DNA of 64,000 bases from Amphibalanus amphitrite (Eukaryota; Arthropoda; Thecostraca; Balanomorpha; Balanidae): assembly GCF_019059575.1 (NCBI RefSeq), contig NW_024882744.1:142838-206837 (forward strand). Direction: 5' to 3'. Below the pieces are notes generated by a model, which did no database searches, was not told the origin of the DNA, and worked only from the letters and a program-made list of their open reading frames with translations. A program made the translations under genes and the position numbers. Below, one piece after another: positions 47,520 to 59,566 of this stretch (positions are counted from its first letter, which is position 1; the number at the start of each line of letters is the position of its first letter).

Positions 47520-48210
47520 CAAAAGTTTTTTGCTTGTTATTCCACAACTAGTGAAGCAAACTTCATGAAACTGTGCATACCTTCTCTGTCATATGTAAGC
47601 TATCATTTGGATGTCAAGCACTAAATATATGACGTGAATCCGTTAAGTTATGACGTCATAATTGAGTATAATACAGGATCTAGCACCACTTTAAGTCAAC
47701 AAGGGAAATTGGGAGCTGCTATTCGGGCACCGGGAATGGTTTCATGCACTCCTTGCAAGGTCCAGTGCTTGACTTTAGCATTGTTGACTTTGCGTGACGT
47801 CATTTATGACGTCACTAAGGCCATGTAAGTTTTTCGTCAATAACTCCTGATCAGATGGAGCTAGAGTCGGGAAAGCCACCATTGGACTCAGGAAGACCTG
47901 CCGAATCGAATGATATGCGATAATGACCTCCTTCAACCATTTTCGTGACCTGAGGGGCTCCGACCTGACCTTGACCCGAGGTTAACACCTTAAACCTCGC
48001 CGGCACAAGGGGGGTTGATGCAACCCCCCCCCCTAAGGTTTTTCGCGAATAACTCGCGTAAAAAGCAGCCGATCGCGACGAAACTTTCAGTACCCTCGCA
48101 TTGATCAATTTTACACCTACCCTGAAAATTTCATGACCCTGACCGCAATGACTTTTGACCTGTGACCTCTTTTCCGTGACCATGTTTGGCCGAAATCGCG
48201 ATTCGGCGTA

Positions 48211-49567
48211 CAGGGTGTCTCAGAAATATCCGGACACTTTGTTTTCTCGTATTTCTGCTCTCTCTGTCCGTCATGGAGCTGTATGAATTTAAAGGTTGGG
48301 TAAATACCAGCCTGAGACCACCGTGCGCCTCATCCGTCTGCCATTCGCCGCTAACCTTGACCCGGCCGGTCAGTAGAGGTCAGGTCGCCGAACAGTTCGT
48401 TGGTGTATCTGAGCGTCAGAAGGGTATGGCGAAAAACTACAGCACCTCGTTTCGTGGCAAAGCTGTGGGGATGGTGCATGGAGGGATGAGGCCAAAGATG
48501 GTCTGCAGGCAACTCAGTATCAGCAGAAGCCAGCTTTACCTCTGGTTAAAAAGAGAGAAGCTGGGCCAGGGGCTCGCCAGCCAGCCCGGTCGTGGTCGCA
48601 AGAGCACGCTCCATCCGGTGGTGAAGAGAGTGATCAAGATGGCGCCTGGTAAACGGCATCAATCGACCCGAAAACTCTCTAGACGCCTCACCAATGCAGG
48701 CTACAAGGTATCCCCTGCAACAGTTCACCGTTATCTCCTCGAAAATCTAGGGATGAGGCCGCTGAAGCTGAAAAAATCGCGAAAGCTGACTGAAAAACAG
48801 CGTGCTGACCGTCTGAAGTTCGCACGGGAGCGAAAAACTGGTCAGTGGAAGACTGGCAGCGGGTCATGTGGTCGGACGAGTCGCCGTACGAGCTGTACCA
48901 CCCGCCAAATCGACAAAACGACCGCGTGTGGGTGTCCAGCAGCTCAGACGTGCAGACCGTCCCCACCGTCAAGCATTCTGAGAAGGTGCATGTCTGGGGA
49001 ATGATGTCCCACCGTGCACTCTCCCAGCTGCACGTGGTGCCCCCAAAAGTTGTCATCAACGGAGAGTATTACCGAGAGAACATCCTCGCCAAGGATTGTC
49101 TGGACGCCATCCACCGAACGGCTGAGACAGGCGGCGTTCTGAAGCGCTCTCTGATGACGGACACAAGCCGGGCCATCTTCATGCAGGACGGCGCTCCACC
49201 GCACACGGCCCAGAAAACACAGCAGTGGTGTCTCCAGCACCTGTCCGACTTCTGGGAGCGTGGCGTATGGCCCGGTAACAGCCCCGATCTCAACCCGATC
49301 GAAAACCTCTGGGCCATCGTTCAGCAAGAGGTCGACAAGATGACACCGGCTACCAGCGCCGGCGAGCTGGCAGGGCAGCTCAAAAAGGCGTGGGGCCGGA
49401 TCAAGCCCGATGTGCTGGAGAACCTGGTGGCAGGGATGCCCCAGCGTATGCGTGACTGTATCGCTATGAAGGGCGGCTACATCGGAAAATAAACTGAAAA
49501 TGCAATCTTCTCTTTTTTCCAAATCAGAGGGGAAAACAAAGTGTCCGGATAATTCTGATACACCCTG
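48211..49567 (+). mobile_element. Tc1/mariner-superfamily DNA transposon, nearly intact
   Basis: 1357 bases with 36-base terminal inverted repeats (CAGGGTGT(C/A)TCAGAA..., 34 of 36 matching), flanked by TA. Carries one transposase gene with a single frame break. Inserted in GGCG-TA-TGTCGG of a family B element; the empty site is present at about 40700. Confidence 0.95.
48426..49492 (+). pseudogene. Tc1-type transposase, one apparent frameshift
   Basis: Starts MAKNYSTSFRGKAV. The first part has the paired helix-turn-helix DNA-binding region (KMVCRQLSISRSQLYLWL, GRGRKSTLHP, SPATVHRYLLENLGM) up to FARERK; the remainder, in another frame, has the catalytic motifs MWSDESPY, FMQDGAPPH and NSPDLNPIENLW, giving the DDE triad with the spacing typical of Tc1 elements, and ends GGYIGK. 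The break falls in a run of five A at about 48831-48835, where six would keep the frame, so it may be a sequencing slip rather than a real lesion. Total length of about 355 residues is usual for the family. The transposase cuts at the element's inverted repeats and inserts at TA. Confidence 0.93.
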
Positions 49568-50565
49568 TATGTCGGCTCGCATTAGCCGCGCGTTTGCAAG
49601 CTTTTCGTGGTTTCAAACGTTCAAACATGTGATTTGATGTTGCTCCCATACATTAGGATGGGTGTCAAGGTCACCTGAAGGTCAGGTCAGGTCATTAACC
49701 TTTGGTGACCTCGGATGACCTCGGTTCACTTTTTCGAGTTTTACATGTTTCTAGGCTAGTTTTTGGAGCTGAATTCGAATTTAGCAACCATTTGAACATT
49801 TACGAAGTAGTTTTGGCGCCTTCGTAACATGTTACGAAGCTGTCAGAGGCGGTTGACACGTATTACGAATACCCGTCACAACCCCTACCGGTTGACCGGA
49901 CCTGACCTGACCCGACCTGGTCTAAATGCTTCTGATCAAAACTAATACGATATTCGTGATCAGCACCCCGGAAAACCACATAGCAGCCACAATTTACGAC
50001 TTTCTAACAGGTCCCGATTTTCCCGGTTTTCGGGTCATTGACCTGACCTGGAAGGTCACCCGATGACCTAGGACCTTAAAATTGGGTATCATCGGCTTCC
50101 TCTCGTGACGGGCAACACGCTCGTTTTTTCCGCGAGGCTCTAGCTCGATCAGGGGCCAAACGCGAGGGGGGTCGTACCCCCCCCCCCCCTTGTGCCGTCG
50201 AAGGACGCAAAATGGCCTGTGCTGGCGAGAGTTAAGTTGACTTCACCCGAACACCAAGTATAGCATTCAACGCGCCTGAGCTAGACAAACACGATTATGC
50301 CAAAATCGCGGCAGTGCGACCATTTTTCAGGCAAAGTAATTAACCTAAAACCGAGCCCGTGCCTTGTGGCACTTACCTGACCTAAGAGGTCACTGGCTGA
50401 CCTAAGACCTTAAAATCGGGTAGTACCTAATTTTTGCGTCTTATAACGGCACACAAGCTTGTTTTTTTCTGCGAGGCTCTAGCTCAATTAGAGGCGAAAC
50501 GGCGAGGGAGTTGTACCAACCCTCCCCGGTCAATGTAGAAAACTAATCGGTCCGGTCAGGGTTAA

Positions 50566-51699
50566 ATACCGGAATTGTGATCTAATGTAAAAACAAAAAG
50601 ACAACCCAAGGTAACCCGACGTCAGTGACAGGTGTCCTATATTTGCAGCGTCTTATATTCACGAAGGTTTCAATTTCCACTTTCTTCAGCCGAGTGATGG
50701 TTGTCAATAGCAAGGCTCTCTAAATGCAGGCCGTAATCGCCACGCAATATGTGGAAGGCTTTTGATGTCAATACATACATAATTGCATACATAAAACGCG
50801 CTTTTCACAAAATTCATAAACTCAAGCGCATCTGTTTTTAATGACCAGTCAACTACGCATGGATGCGTGCAGGCCACACAACACAGGTCAGCGTAAGCCG
50901 GGCGCGGCGGCCGAGCCGAAACTGGGGCGGGGCGGGCGGTAGTTGGGTAGGAAGAGCGGCTCCTGCAAATTTTGCGCAAATATGCGCAGTTAGCTTTTAT
51001 GTTGCCCTGGTGTAAATTTAAATCCTACTTCATCTCACAAAAAATCAGAGTGGAACTAGATGGGACTACCTGTTGTTTCCTTACCTAAACTTTGCAGTTA
51101 TATTCCAGAATCACTGTAGGAGAGCCTTCATAAAAAAGCTATAGTACATCTTAGATAGGGAAAAAGTATACCAAAAATTTTGCACTGACCAGTCGGCAAC
51201 TTCATAACGAACATTTTGATGCATGATATGTGGGATTTCAATTTGGTGTCTATCAGCAATAAGACTCTGAATATCCGGCTCAAGAAACCTCTTGCTCCGC
51301 GTCAGTTTCCGAGTTCTGGGATACCCCATCTTCGGGGGCTGATTACAGCTATTTTTGGTCACCCGGATTAGGTTTTTTGGCCTAAGTATAATCATTTGAT
51401 CAATTTCAAATCGATCTGTATAAAAAATAATCCGAAACTCCGGAATCGCCCGTGGCCTCTCGTGAAGGCGTTTCCGACCAGTGTGCGCTGGTCCCAGGAC
51501 CCGCCGGCTCGTCTGCACCGGCCTGCAGCGCGGGGCGCCGCGGGCACACACGGGTCAGAGGCGGGGTCAGAGCAGGGGCGCGGCGTGGCGCGGCGCGGCG
51601 GCTCGCGGTCCGACGGACAGTCAGCTCGGCGGGCGCGGCGGAGTCCGGCTCCCGGCGCAGTTCGTGACGGCAGTTCAGCTCATGCCGAGCTCCGGCAGC
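50566..51699. other. 3' flank of the SCP gene
   Basis: Includes the inverted relative (51440-51550) of the GC-rich fragment at 47436 and a very GC-rich stretch 51480-51690 that directly follows the SCP stop codon (minus-strand sense) and is probably 3' untranslated sequence. No clear polyadenylation signal was seen. Confidence 0.45.
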
Positions 51700-54600
51700 T
51701 TAGCTGAGCTCCTGCAGCGGCCCGAACAGGTAGACGGCGCCGATCGTCTCGTCTGGGTTGCCGATGAACTGGGCGTACAGCTCCTGGAAGCGCTTGATGT
51801 CGATGCCGCCCTTCTTCTTGTCCTCCGGCTGCCAACGCAAAGATTGGCGAGTCACACCCACGAGAAGATAGACGGGTCATACGGCCGTTCAAGGGAAGAC
51901 AGGCGAGTCATGTGACTGCCAACGAGAAGATGGACGAGCTATCGCTCTAACGGCGACCGGACGGGTGGGTGCCACTGGCTTATCGTGTAGACGCGCCCGA
52001 CAATCGTTAATTAGCTGGCTGGCAGTCGGCCGTGCGTTAAACTGTCCAACTGACAGATGGAGACAAAACAGACATCAGCTCACGTCGTTCGACTAACAAA
52101 TGACACAGAAAATAGCAGAGGTTGACGTGTTTCGTTTGTTTACAAACAGGCTCCGATGTTCTGATTGGTGTTCGCAAACGCAGACTGTTTTTTTAGACGC
52201 CATTGTTTATAACTACACCTCCAGTGTATGTAGAACTATGCACTATTACTTTCCCAGGGTAAATTCCCTGTTCCTGTTAAATAATATAAGGAAAACAATA
52301 AGAGAAATGATTTTGATTTCAGCTTACTCTCGCCAGTTGACCTCTAATGTATTTCCCGATTGGATTTCGGTAGCCCGGAGGCAGTGGTTGCGTAATCCGA
52401 TTACGCCGTCGCCGCCGGCGGCTACGGGAGGTGACTTTCCATGTCGCTAGTCCGCTGGGAGACGGGAGCGGAGGCCAGTAATAATGCGCATCAAACCCGT
52501 GCCTCCCACTGGGGACGGCCTGCAATAGGGTCGGTGGCTGTATATGGCAGCGGCCGGCCACCGGGGCCGCCCCGGCCGCCGCCAATATGGATGAAACAGC
52601 GTCACGGGCTAGTGGCTATATCAGCGGGCTGTGGCGACTTCAGGGAACAGCTCAGACACAGGCTGGCTGCAAAAACGTATCAGATTAGCCTTTGGTTGCT
52701 CCTTGGAGATGTATTGGTGAGTGACCAGTAGCCAGTGGCCATTTTACTTTAAGAAAAAATCAAAATATTTAAGAAAGCTTCAACCCCGTAAGATCCCAGA
52801 AAACATTCCTACGGGGACAAGAAAGCGTCTTGAGTGGCAATAAAATAATTCAACCAATGAGAACAGACAGATGAGCTGACAATAATATTTGCATTGATTC
52901 ACGTGTAATAAATCGCTCGTATTCTAATCCTTAGCGAACGTGACCTGGGTCAGCTATACCATTCCAATACACCATTCCGAACCACTGCACCGGCGGCCGC
53001 TTTGAACCGGGTCACTTTTGGAGCGGCGCGAAGTGAGCCGCGTTCGTAAAAATACCGCCGGCGGCGTGCCGTTCGATGGGCGCGCCACAGCGGTCGTGTT
53101 GGCGGGCGAACAATGCCAATTTGTCCGTGGTCAGGAGACGCACCGGTGGCTGGCCGGCCAAGATCGGATCGCATTCTGGCAGAGGGGAGCGCTGAGGGGG
53201 CTCGGTGACGGAGCGCCGCCAGGTCACAGGATGGGCATGAGGGACAGGTCAGATTACCGGGAGAATAAAGGATCGGGGGCGTCGGCGAGGAAATGGCGAG
53301 GTGTAAGAGTTTTGTTTTGATGGTGGCAGGTGAGCTGTGAAAAAGTGGAATTGTTGATAATGAAATCAAACGCAACTGAGGTCACTTGAAATTAATCTCC
53401 AGCAAAAAAAAAATATTTATAGTGCCTTTTGCTGTTTTCTAGTGTAAAATAAATCTAGTGTTCCTTTTCTGAGGGTAGCAAAAGATGAAACTAAGCCCGT
53501 AAAGGTGCGGTGATTTTTTATTGTAAACTGACGATAAAGCTCATTAGCATGCAGTTCAAAATCCCCGAGTTGAGGTTGTTTTTCATGTGCGACTGCTGGA
53601 CGTCAGTCAAAAGGACACCAGTCAAAATCTTCATAGGGACCGAAAAGATGCCAGCTATTGCGTAGAACTCCATCCAAGCTGGGTGACGGCTGTTGGTCGC
53701 ACCATCCTCCGAGTTACAGTACAGGGCTTGTAGCGTCTGAATTACAGGGCGCGTGGCGGCCGAGCTACAGCTCGTGGCGGGCGACAGGTAGCCAGTGGCT
53801 GGCCGCGACCAGCGTGCTGTGCTCCGTATTGATTGGATCCGCGGTGCGCCCGCCGACCGCTGGCGGTTCCCGTCAGACAGGTACGGAGGAGGGACTGGAC
53901 ACCGCAACCACCGCGGGGCACAGCGGGCTGACCCAACTGACCGGACCGACCCGAAACGGTCGTCCTCATTATTCGGTCTTCCTCATATCCATATGACCCA
54001 CGATGACCTATTCTAGTCCTCACTGACCTTCTCTGACCCGCTGTGACCTGCAGGTGCTCAATGACCTCCTGACCCTCACCTGACCCGCAGCTGACCACTG
54101 GTGATCCCCACGTGGCACGCGCAACTGACACCGACCCCGAGCGGTACGCACCATCCGACGGCGGCCCCGGTGGCGGGGACTCCCCCGAGAGCCGTCGTCG
54201 TTAGCGGGAACGACCGTCGCGCGTCGGGGGACGGGTCGCACATATTGGCGCAGCAGTTTAACCCTCCGCGCCGCTCGCTGGTGTGTTGCTTGCCGGTGGC
54301 TTGCTGGCGAACTTTCTGAACGGATAGCGCGGCCGGTTCGGACTGCGAAATATCTCAGTTTTCACCTTTGTGAGGCATTACTCAGCGATGTGCTCGAGCT
54401 GTCACGCATGCTGTGAGAACGCATGGCGCGAGGTGCGTTACGTTCATATACATAAAGCGAATCAGCGGAAGGAAAACGCCTAAAGCAATATCATAGCCCA
54501 TGGGGAAACTTGTTTACATTTAGAGCGATGTTCCAACACGCCTAGGTACGTAGGTTTATACGTGTTAGGCACAGAGTATAACTCTCATCTCCCACAGCTC

Positions 54601-57600
54601 GTCCAGGTTTCCGTCTCCTTTCAACTGATATCCCGTTCCTTTTTCATCCTATCTGTGTCACCAATCACCATTCCTGGTATAACTTGTTTCAAAGCTCAGA
54701 ACTGATGCACTCTCGAGGAATGCTGGCTGATAAACAGTCACAGCGAACTCCACATACAATTAGGTTAAAGTATATCCGAAAGTTCACCGAGAGCAAACAA
54801 AAAAATAACGTCAGTTATTTACTAAGCTGATTAGTTCTGGGTTCGGAAACCCTCCAACTTCGACTTCCACGACTTACGTATCGTCATGTCCATAAAGCAT
54901 ATAAATACCTTATTGACTCCAGTTTGCTAATTAACGTTTATGAATAATGATGAGCAAGTAGGGCCCAGTATTCCAGGAACCTCTAAGTTAATCAGGCGAG
55001 AAATAGGGAGCCAACTACCCAACTAACTCGTGGCTGTCCTCCGCTGTCCAGCGAGCATTGATTGGCCATCTCTCCTGCTAAAGGCGACACTGACGCTAAG
55101 ATAGTTTCCGAGTTGGTTGGCGTCCGATGGTTTGCTGCCGCCAGGTCCGTCGCGCCGGTGGGCGGTACCCAAAGGTCGCTAAAGGTCGGCGCCGCGCGCT
55201 CCTCAGATGTCGAGTAGGTAAAGGGAGGAGAGAGGGCGCCTGCTCGCCACTGGAACGCCAAGTCTGTCGGCTCGGTGGGGCGAGAATCGACATTCTACCA
55301 CAGCTGACTGTGATGTGCTCCGTGCTGTTTCTCGCGTCCCCGATTTAGTTCAGCGGTCTCATTCTCATATATCCAGCGTCTGCGTTATGTACAGGTCTCG
55401 CGGGTTTTAGCGGTAGCTTTTGCCCCTATGAAATTAAGTACCTAAACTTCCGGCTACATTTTTTTTTGTCTTAAGCTTTTAAGGGTTGAAGATGCAATCG
55501 ATTTATTCGTATGCATGCCTGCCATGATCCTCTAAAATGGCTTCATCGTAAATCGTTTAGTTTCTGAGATATAGCTGAAAATGTAAAAAGGCAAAACCTA
55601 CCGCTTAAACCCGCGAGAGCCGTACTTACACTCAGCAGAGTTTCTCCTGATCTCAAGTTTAACTCTCAGTTTCAGTTACCCACTCCCAGAGTGTCTGAGG
55701 TACTCACGCTGCAGAGTTTCTCGTATCCCTGATCGAGCTCGGTAAGCTCGCTGTAGGCCTGTCGACTGCAGCAGTCCACCCTGTACTCCTCGATGCCAAT
55801 CAGACCGTCACCTGTAAACGGCCCCATACGCCGGTCAGTGGTCGACGGATACACAGGCTGGATACAGTTTGAGATACATATCACAGAGGCTAGGGCGACG
55901 AGAGTTCGCAGCATGGCTGAGCCGATATAACGGATAAGAACTGCTCCAGTATAGCTGTCAACAAAGGTCAATGCACAAACGATGCGGCACCATATTTATG
56001 TACATACAGAAGGAACAGATCGAGCGTCATTTGTCACATCCAGGTAGCAGCAAAATCAGCGGCATACAAGGCGCACAAGAAAAGTGTCCAATGTCCATGT
56101 CACCATGTCGCCATGAGCTACGCAGTGCGCATTGTGACCTGCAAAGGTCATAACGTCAGGTTGAGAATTACGTTCGTGGTGATAATGCTACGGAGAATGC
56201 GTGAGGGTGAATTTGGTGGAGATACTGAAACCCTTTAACAATCAACGCTAACAAGTAATCTTGAAGGATTTATGCGTTCAGTCAGGTAGCTAATTGATGA
56301 ATACCGTAGGATTAACATGTAAAAATAAGGACGCATAGCATTAAACATTGTGATATCGCATAAGCCGACGGTCATTAACACACTCTATATGTAAATTTAA
56401 ATTATTCAATCGAGTGAGTTTATGACACACATCTCAAGAAAAATGATAACGAGTGTCTTAGTTGTATAAAAATCCTAAATCAACGCTGAATGTTAAACCA
56501 AATCGAGCTATATTGATGCTATTTTAGACAAAAACAGATACAAATATGACAGCAAGAACTTCTTGAGCGCTCATGAGCGAGATATATCCGTCCATCAGCT
56601 CCCTCTGGGAAGTTTAAAATTATAATTATCATAATCCGTCGAAGACGACAACCATGCGTGGCTGGGGCACACATGCAAAGGGGAAATTCGGTGATGACAT
56701 TTAGATACATTATACAGGGAACGAAAGGGGACATGCTATAAACAATGTCCGCACTGGTACAGGGAAGACCTCCTGTCCCTCATGGAAAGAAAAACGTCAA
56801 ACCACTGATGCCGAAAACAATGAGACCTATTTCGCTGACGTGCATCACACGTGGTCGATGCATTGTCACTCGTTACTGACGTGTCACGTGGCGAACCGGC
56901 ACGTGCTTGGCGATGCATTTTTGCTGCGACCTTCGCCCACCTGACCGGCGACCTATCCCTAAGGAGACGCCGTGCAGAGTGGTGACATTTCCAGCGCGCC
57001 GGCCGCCGCCATTGCCACCGGCGCCGAAACTCCGGCAGAGTTTGAGACGAACGAACAGAGCTTGACGACGATTCGGCAGAGGATGTAGCTGTTAATCGCA
57101 CGCAAAAAAATGTGTTTGGGTGGGAATACTGACCTTTGTCAGGAAATATGAATAACAATTCAATTGATGGAGCTAGCATTGCCGACTCACGTAACATAAG
57201 AGTTTATGACTTATAAGCACATGCTTAAAATGTACCTAATAAATTAAAAATAAATAGAATAAAGATGAAATATCACTCTCCCGAAAGTGATGGCTCCCGA
57301 AAATCAACTTTTAACCAATAATGCGGGGTCGCATGGATGGAAGCATCTACCATGAGGCTATTTCTGAGTTCACCTCTTCGTCTTTTCTTATTTCCACATA
57401 ATCTCTTCCAGTTGCCGCATCACTCATTCCTACTTTATCCGACAATCTATCTAATACTCCTGATATCCCCGGATCCGATTTCTTCCGTCTTTCTCAGCGT
57501 AACAGCGTAATGTAAGTGCAAATCGGCCTGTCTCGCCGGCGTCTGTCCGATCGGCAGACGCATCGGTTCCGTGTGAGCCCTGACCAGTATCGAGCGGCTA

Positions 57601-59476
57601 CTACCGCGCCGACACAGGTCGCTAACCTTTGACCAGCGGTCCCCAGACGCCCGAGAAAGGTCGTGATTGCACCATCCAGCCTCGTTTCCTGCGTTTTCCT
57701 TCCGTCCTATTCCAGTGTCTTTTCGTCGCATTTCCTGCCTCCCTTGAGGCAGTTGTTACACCTCAGACCCGCATCTATTTCAGCTCTTTTTCAGTATCGT
57801 CTTCTTCCGTCATTGTCCAGTCTTTTACTCTTTTCCCTTGCAGCCATTCCTCGTCCATGTCCCTACTTCTGCATGTGTCCTTCGCCCGGTCTTCGTCCCT
57901 TTCCGTCCTATCTCACATCGCTGTCCATTGTCCACTTTGACTTCTCGCATCTCTCCGTCCCATCCCCGTCATTCCAGTCCCAGTCCTGTTCCTTTCCGTT
58001 GCCATCGGCGCCCCATTCCCCACTCCAATCAAAATCATTGGTCGCCCGTGAGCTATGATTGAGTGATGGCTGTCTGGATCCCTTGTGCGACCACCACATT
58101 CGCTATTGATGATACACTGCCGGCTCTATTGGATCCTGCAATTGCATCGACGTCGGTTTGTCAATAATATGTGCCCGTTCAATCAAACCGGAGCTGTGGT
58201 GCCTGTCCGCGGTGACAATGCCAGTCAGACAAGAACCGAGAGACACAGACTTAGAAAACTGAGGCCGCCATCATTGTTGTACCCATAGGACCACCGCGCC
58301 GGTTGCTGGTCGGGGTAGGTATAGAACATACATGTATGTCATGCTTCCAATAGGACAATCTTGCCAGCAGCTTAAGCTTAGAAACCATATTTTGGAGCGA
58401 TACCACTTAGAAATCGTAAAAGGGGTCCAGTGCTAGGATTAAAATTGCTGCCTTTTTCCTGCTCACTCTTTTATCAATTGCATAACCGGCTTATCTGCTC
58501 GTGACTTCAAATGTCTCCTGCTGCCTTTGTGTCTGTTGGTTTGTACGCTTTTGCATCTACTGGTGAGAGTCCGGACGTCTTCCCGTCTCCTGATGAGAGT
58601 GCGGACGCCGGACGCGTTTCCCACAGTCCATTGGCCACGGGTCGCCGGCCGCTGTGTCCGTCCCAGATGCTCCATCCGTGTCGCGCTGTGGTGACCCGAG
58701 AGTGGTGCGGTCCTCTCCGGACAGGGCCCGATTGTCCGCCAGTGAGTGATGGCCGTGCGCCGGGATCGCCGACGGGGAGCAGGGCGCGTCGGGATCGACG
58801 CCAGACGTGGAGGGCGCGACGGGACCGTCGTCAGGCGCGCTGGGAGGCGCCGGGACCGCCATTGGACGTGCAGGACACGGTGGCATCGCCGGGCGTGAGA
58901 GGCCGCACCGGGACGAGCCGCCGACCGCTCTGTCACCCATTGATCCGTCACCTGGGCCCGCCGCCGCCTCAGTCCGGTGCTCCGTGCTCCGGGGCGGTGC
59001 TCCGGGCGGTGCTCCGAGTAGTGCTCCGGGGCGGTGCTCGCGACAATCAGCAGCTCGCCGAGCCAGCCGTCCGCCGGCTGATGTAAGTACGTACACGAGG
59101 CCGCCACATCCCGCATAACAGATCGATGGAGAGTCCTCTCGGGTCGGACCACCGTCGTGTGGAGAACCATCGTCACCATTGTGCCAAGCAACACGGCTGG
59201 CGGCCCCAGAGACCTCTCCCCGGCAGAGGTGGGTCTCCGACGAAGGTGAGCGTCTCTCTTGGGAATACGATAAGTGTTTTTTTTTTTTTTTGCAAAGGCA
59301 GAGGTAGCTACTGCCAAGGTGCGTTTGACTGCCCATCCCTAGTTCTTGTTTCCTTTACGGCAAAAGTGGGTGACACTCAGCTTAGACAAAGGTTGGGGTT
59401 TGCTTGGATTTGGATCGTTAGCAAATGTATTTCATTCTCTCTTTACTTCAGCGTCTATCTCTCGCTTTAGCTCTCA

Positions 59477-59566
<90 letters not shown>

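Larger units (their letters stand above)
47990..50235. mobile_element. TTAA-type element, family B, nested in family A and itself split by a Tc1-type element
   Basis: Bounded by duplicated TTAA at 47990-47993 and 50232-50235. Orientation is opposite to the copy at 40026-40917. Removing 48211-49567 and one TA leaves a body of about 890 bases, close to the length of the intact copy. The matching unoccupied site in family A is seen at about 28890. Confidence 0.88.
47520..50565. mobile_element. TTAA-type element, family A, host of a nested insertion
   Basis: Left part 47520-47989 and right part 50236-50565 align with the complete copy at 36914-37951, including the pair TGACGTCATTTATGACGTCA near 47796. 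The right terminus CCGGTCAGGGTTAA ends at 50565; the left terminus is eroded, so the start is approximate. The element is split at CACCTTAA|GTTGAC by a family B element, with the TTAA duplicated. Confidence 0.82.

Noticed and set aside
51396-51915. Plus-strand open frames over the SCP 3' end
   Set aside because: Antisense to the confirmed final SCP exon in GC-rich DNA.
58463-59336. Overlapping open frames of 190-284 codons on both strands
   Set aside because: GC-rich DNA with local repeats; no domain, no splice or start context, and open in several frames at once as expected from composition.
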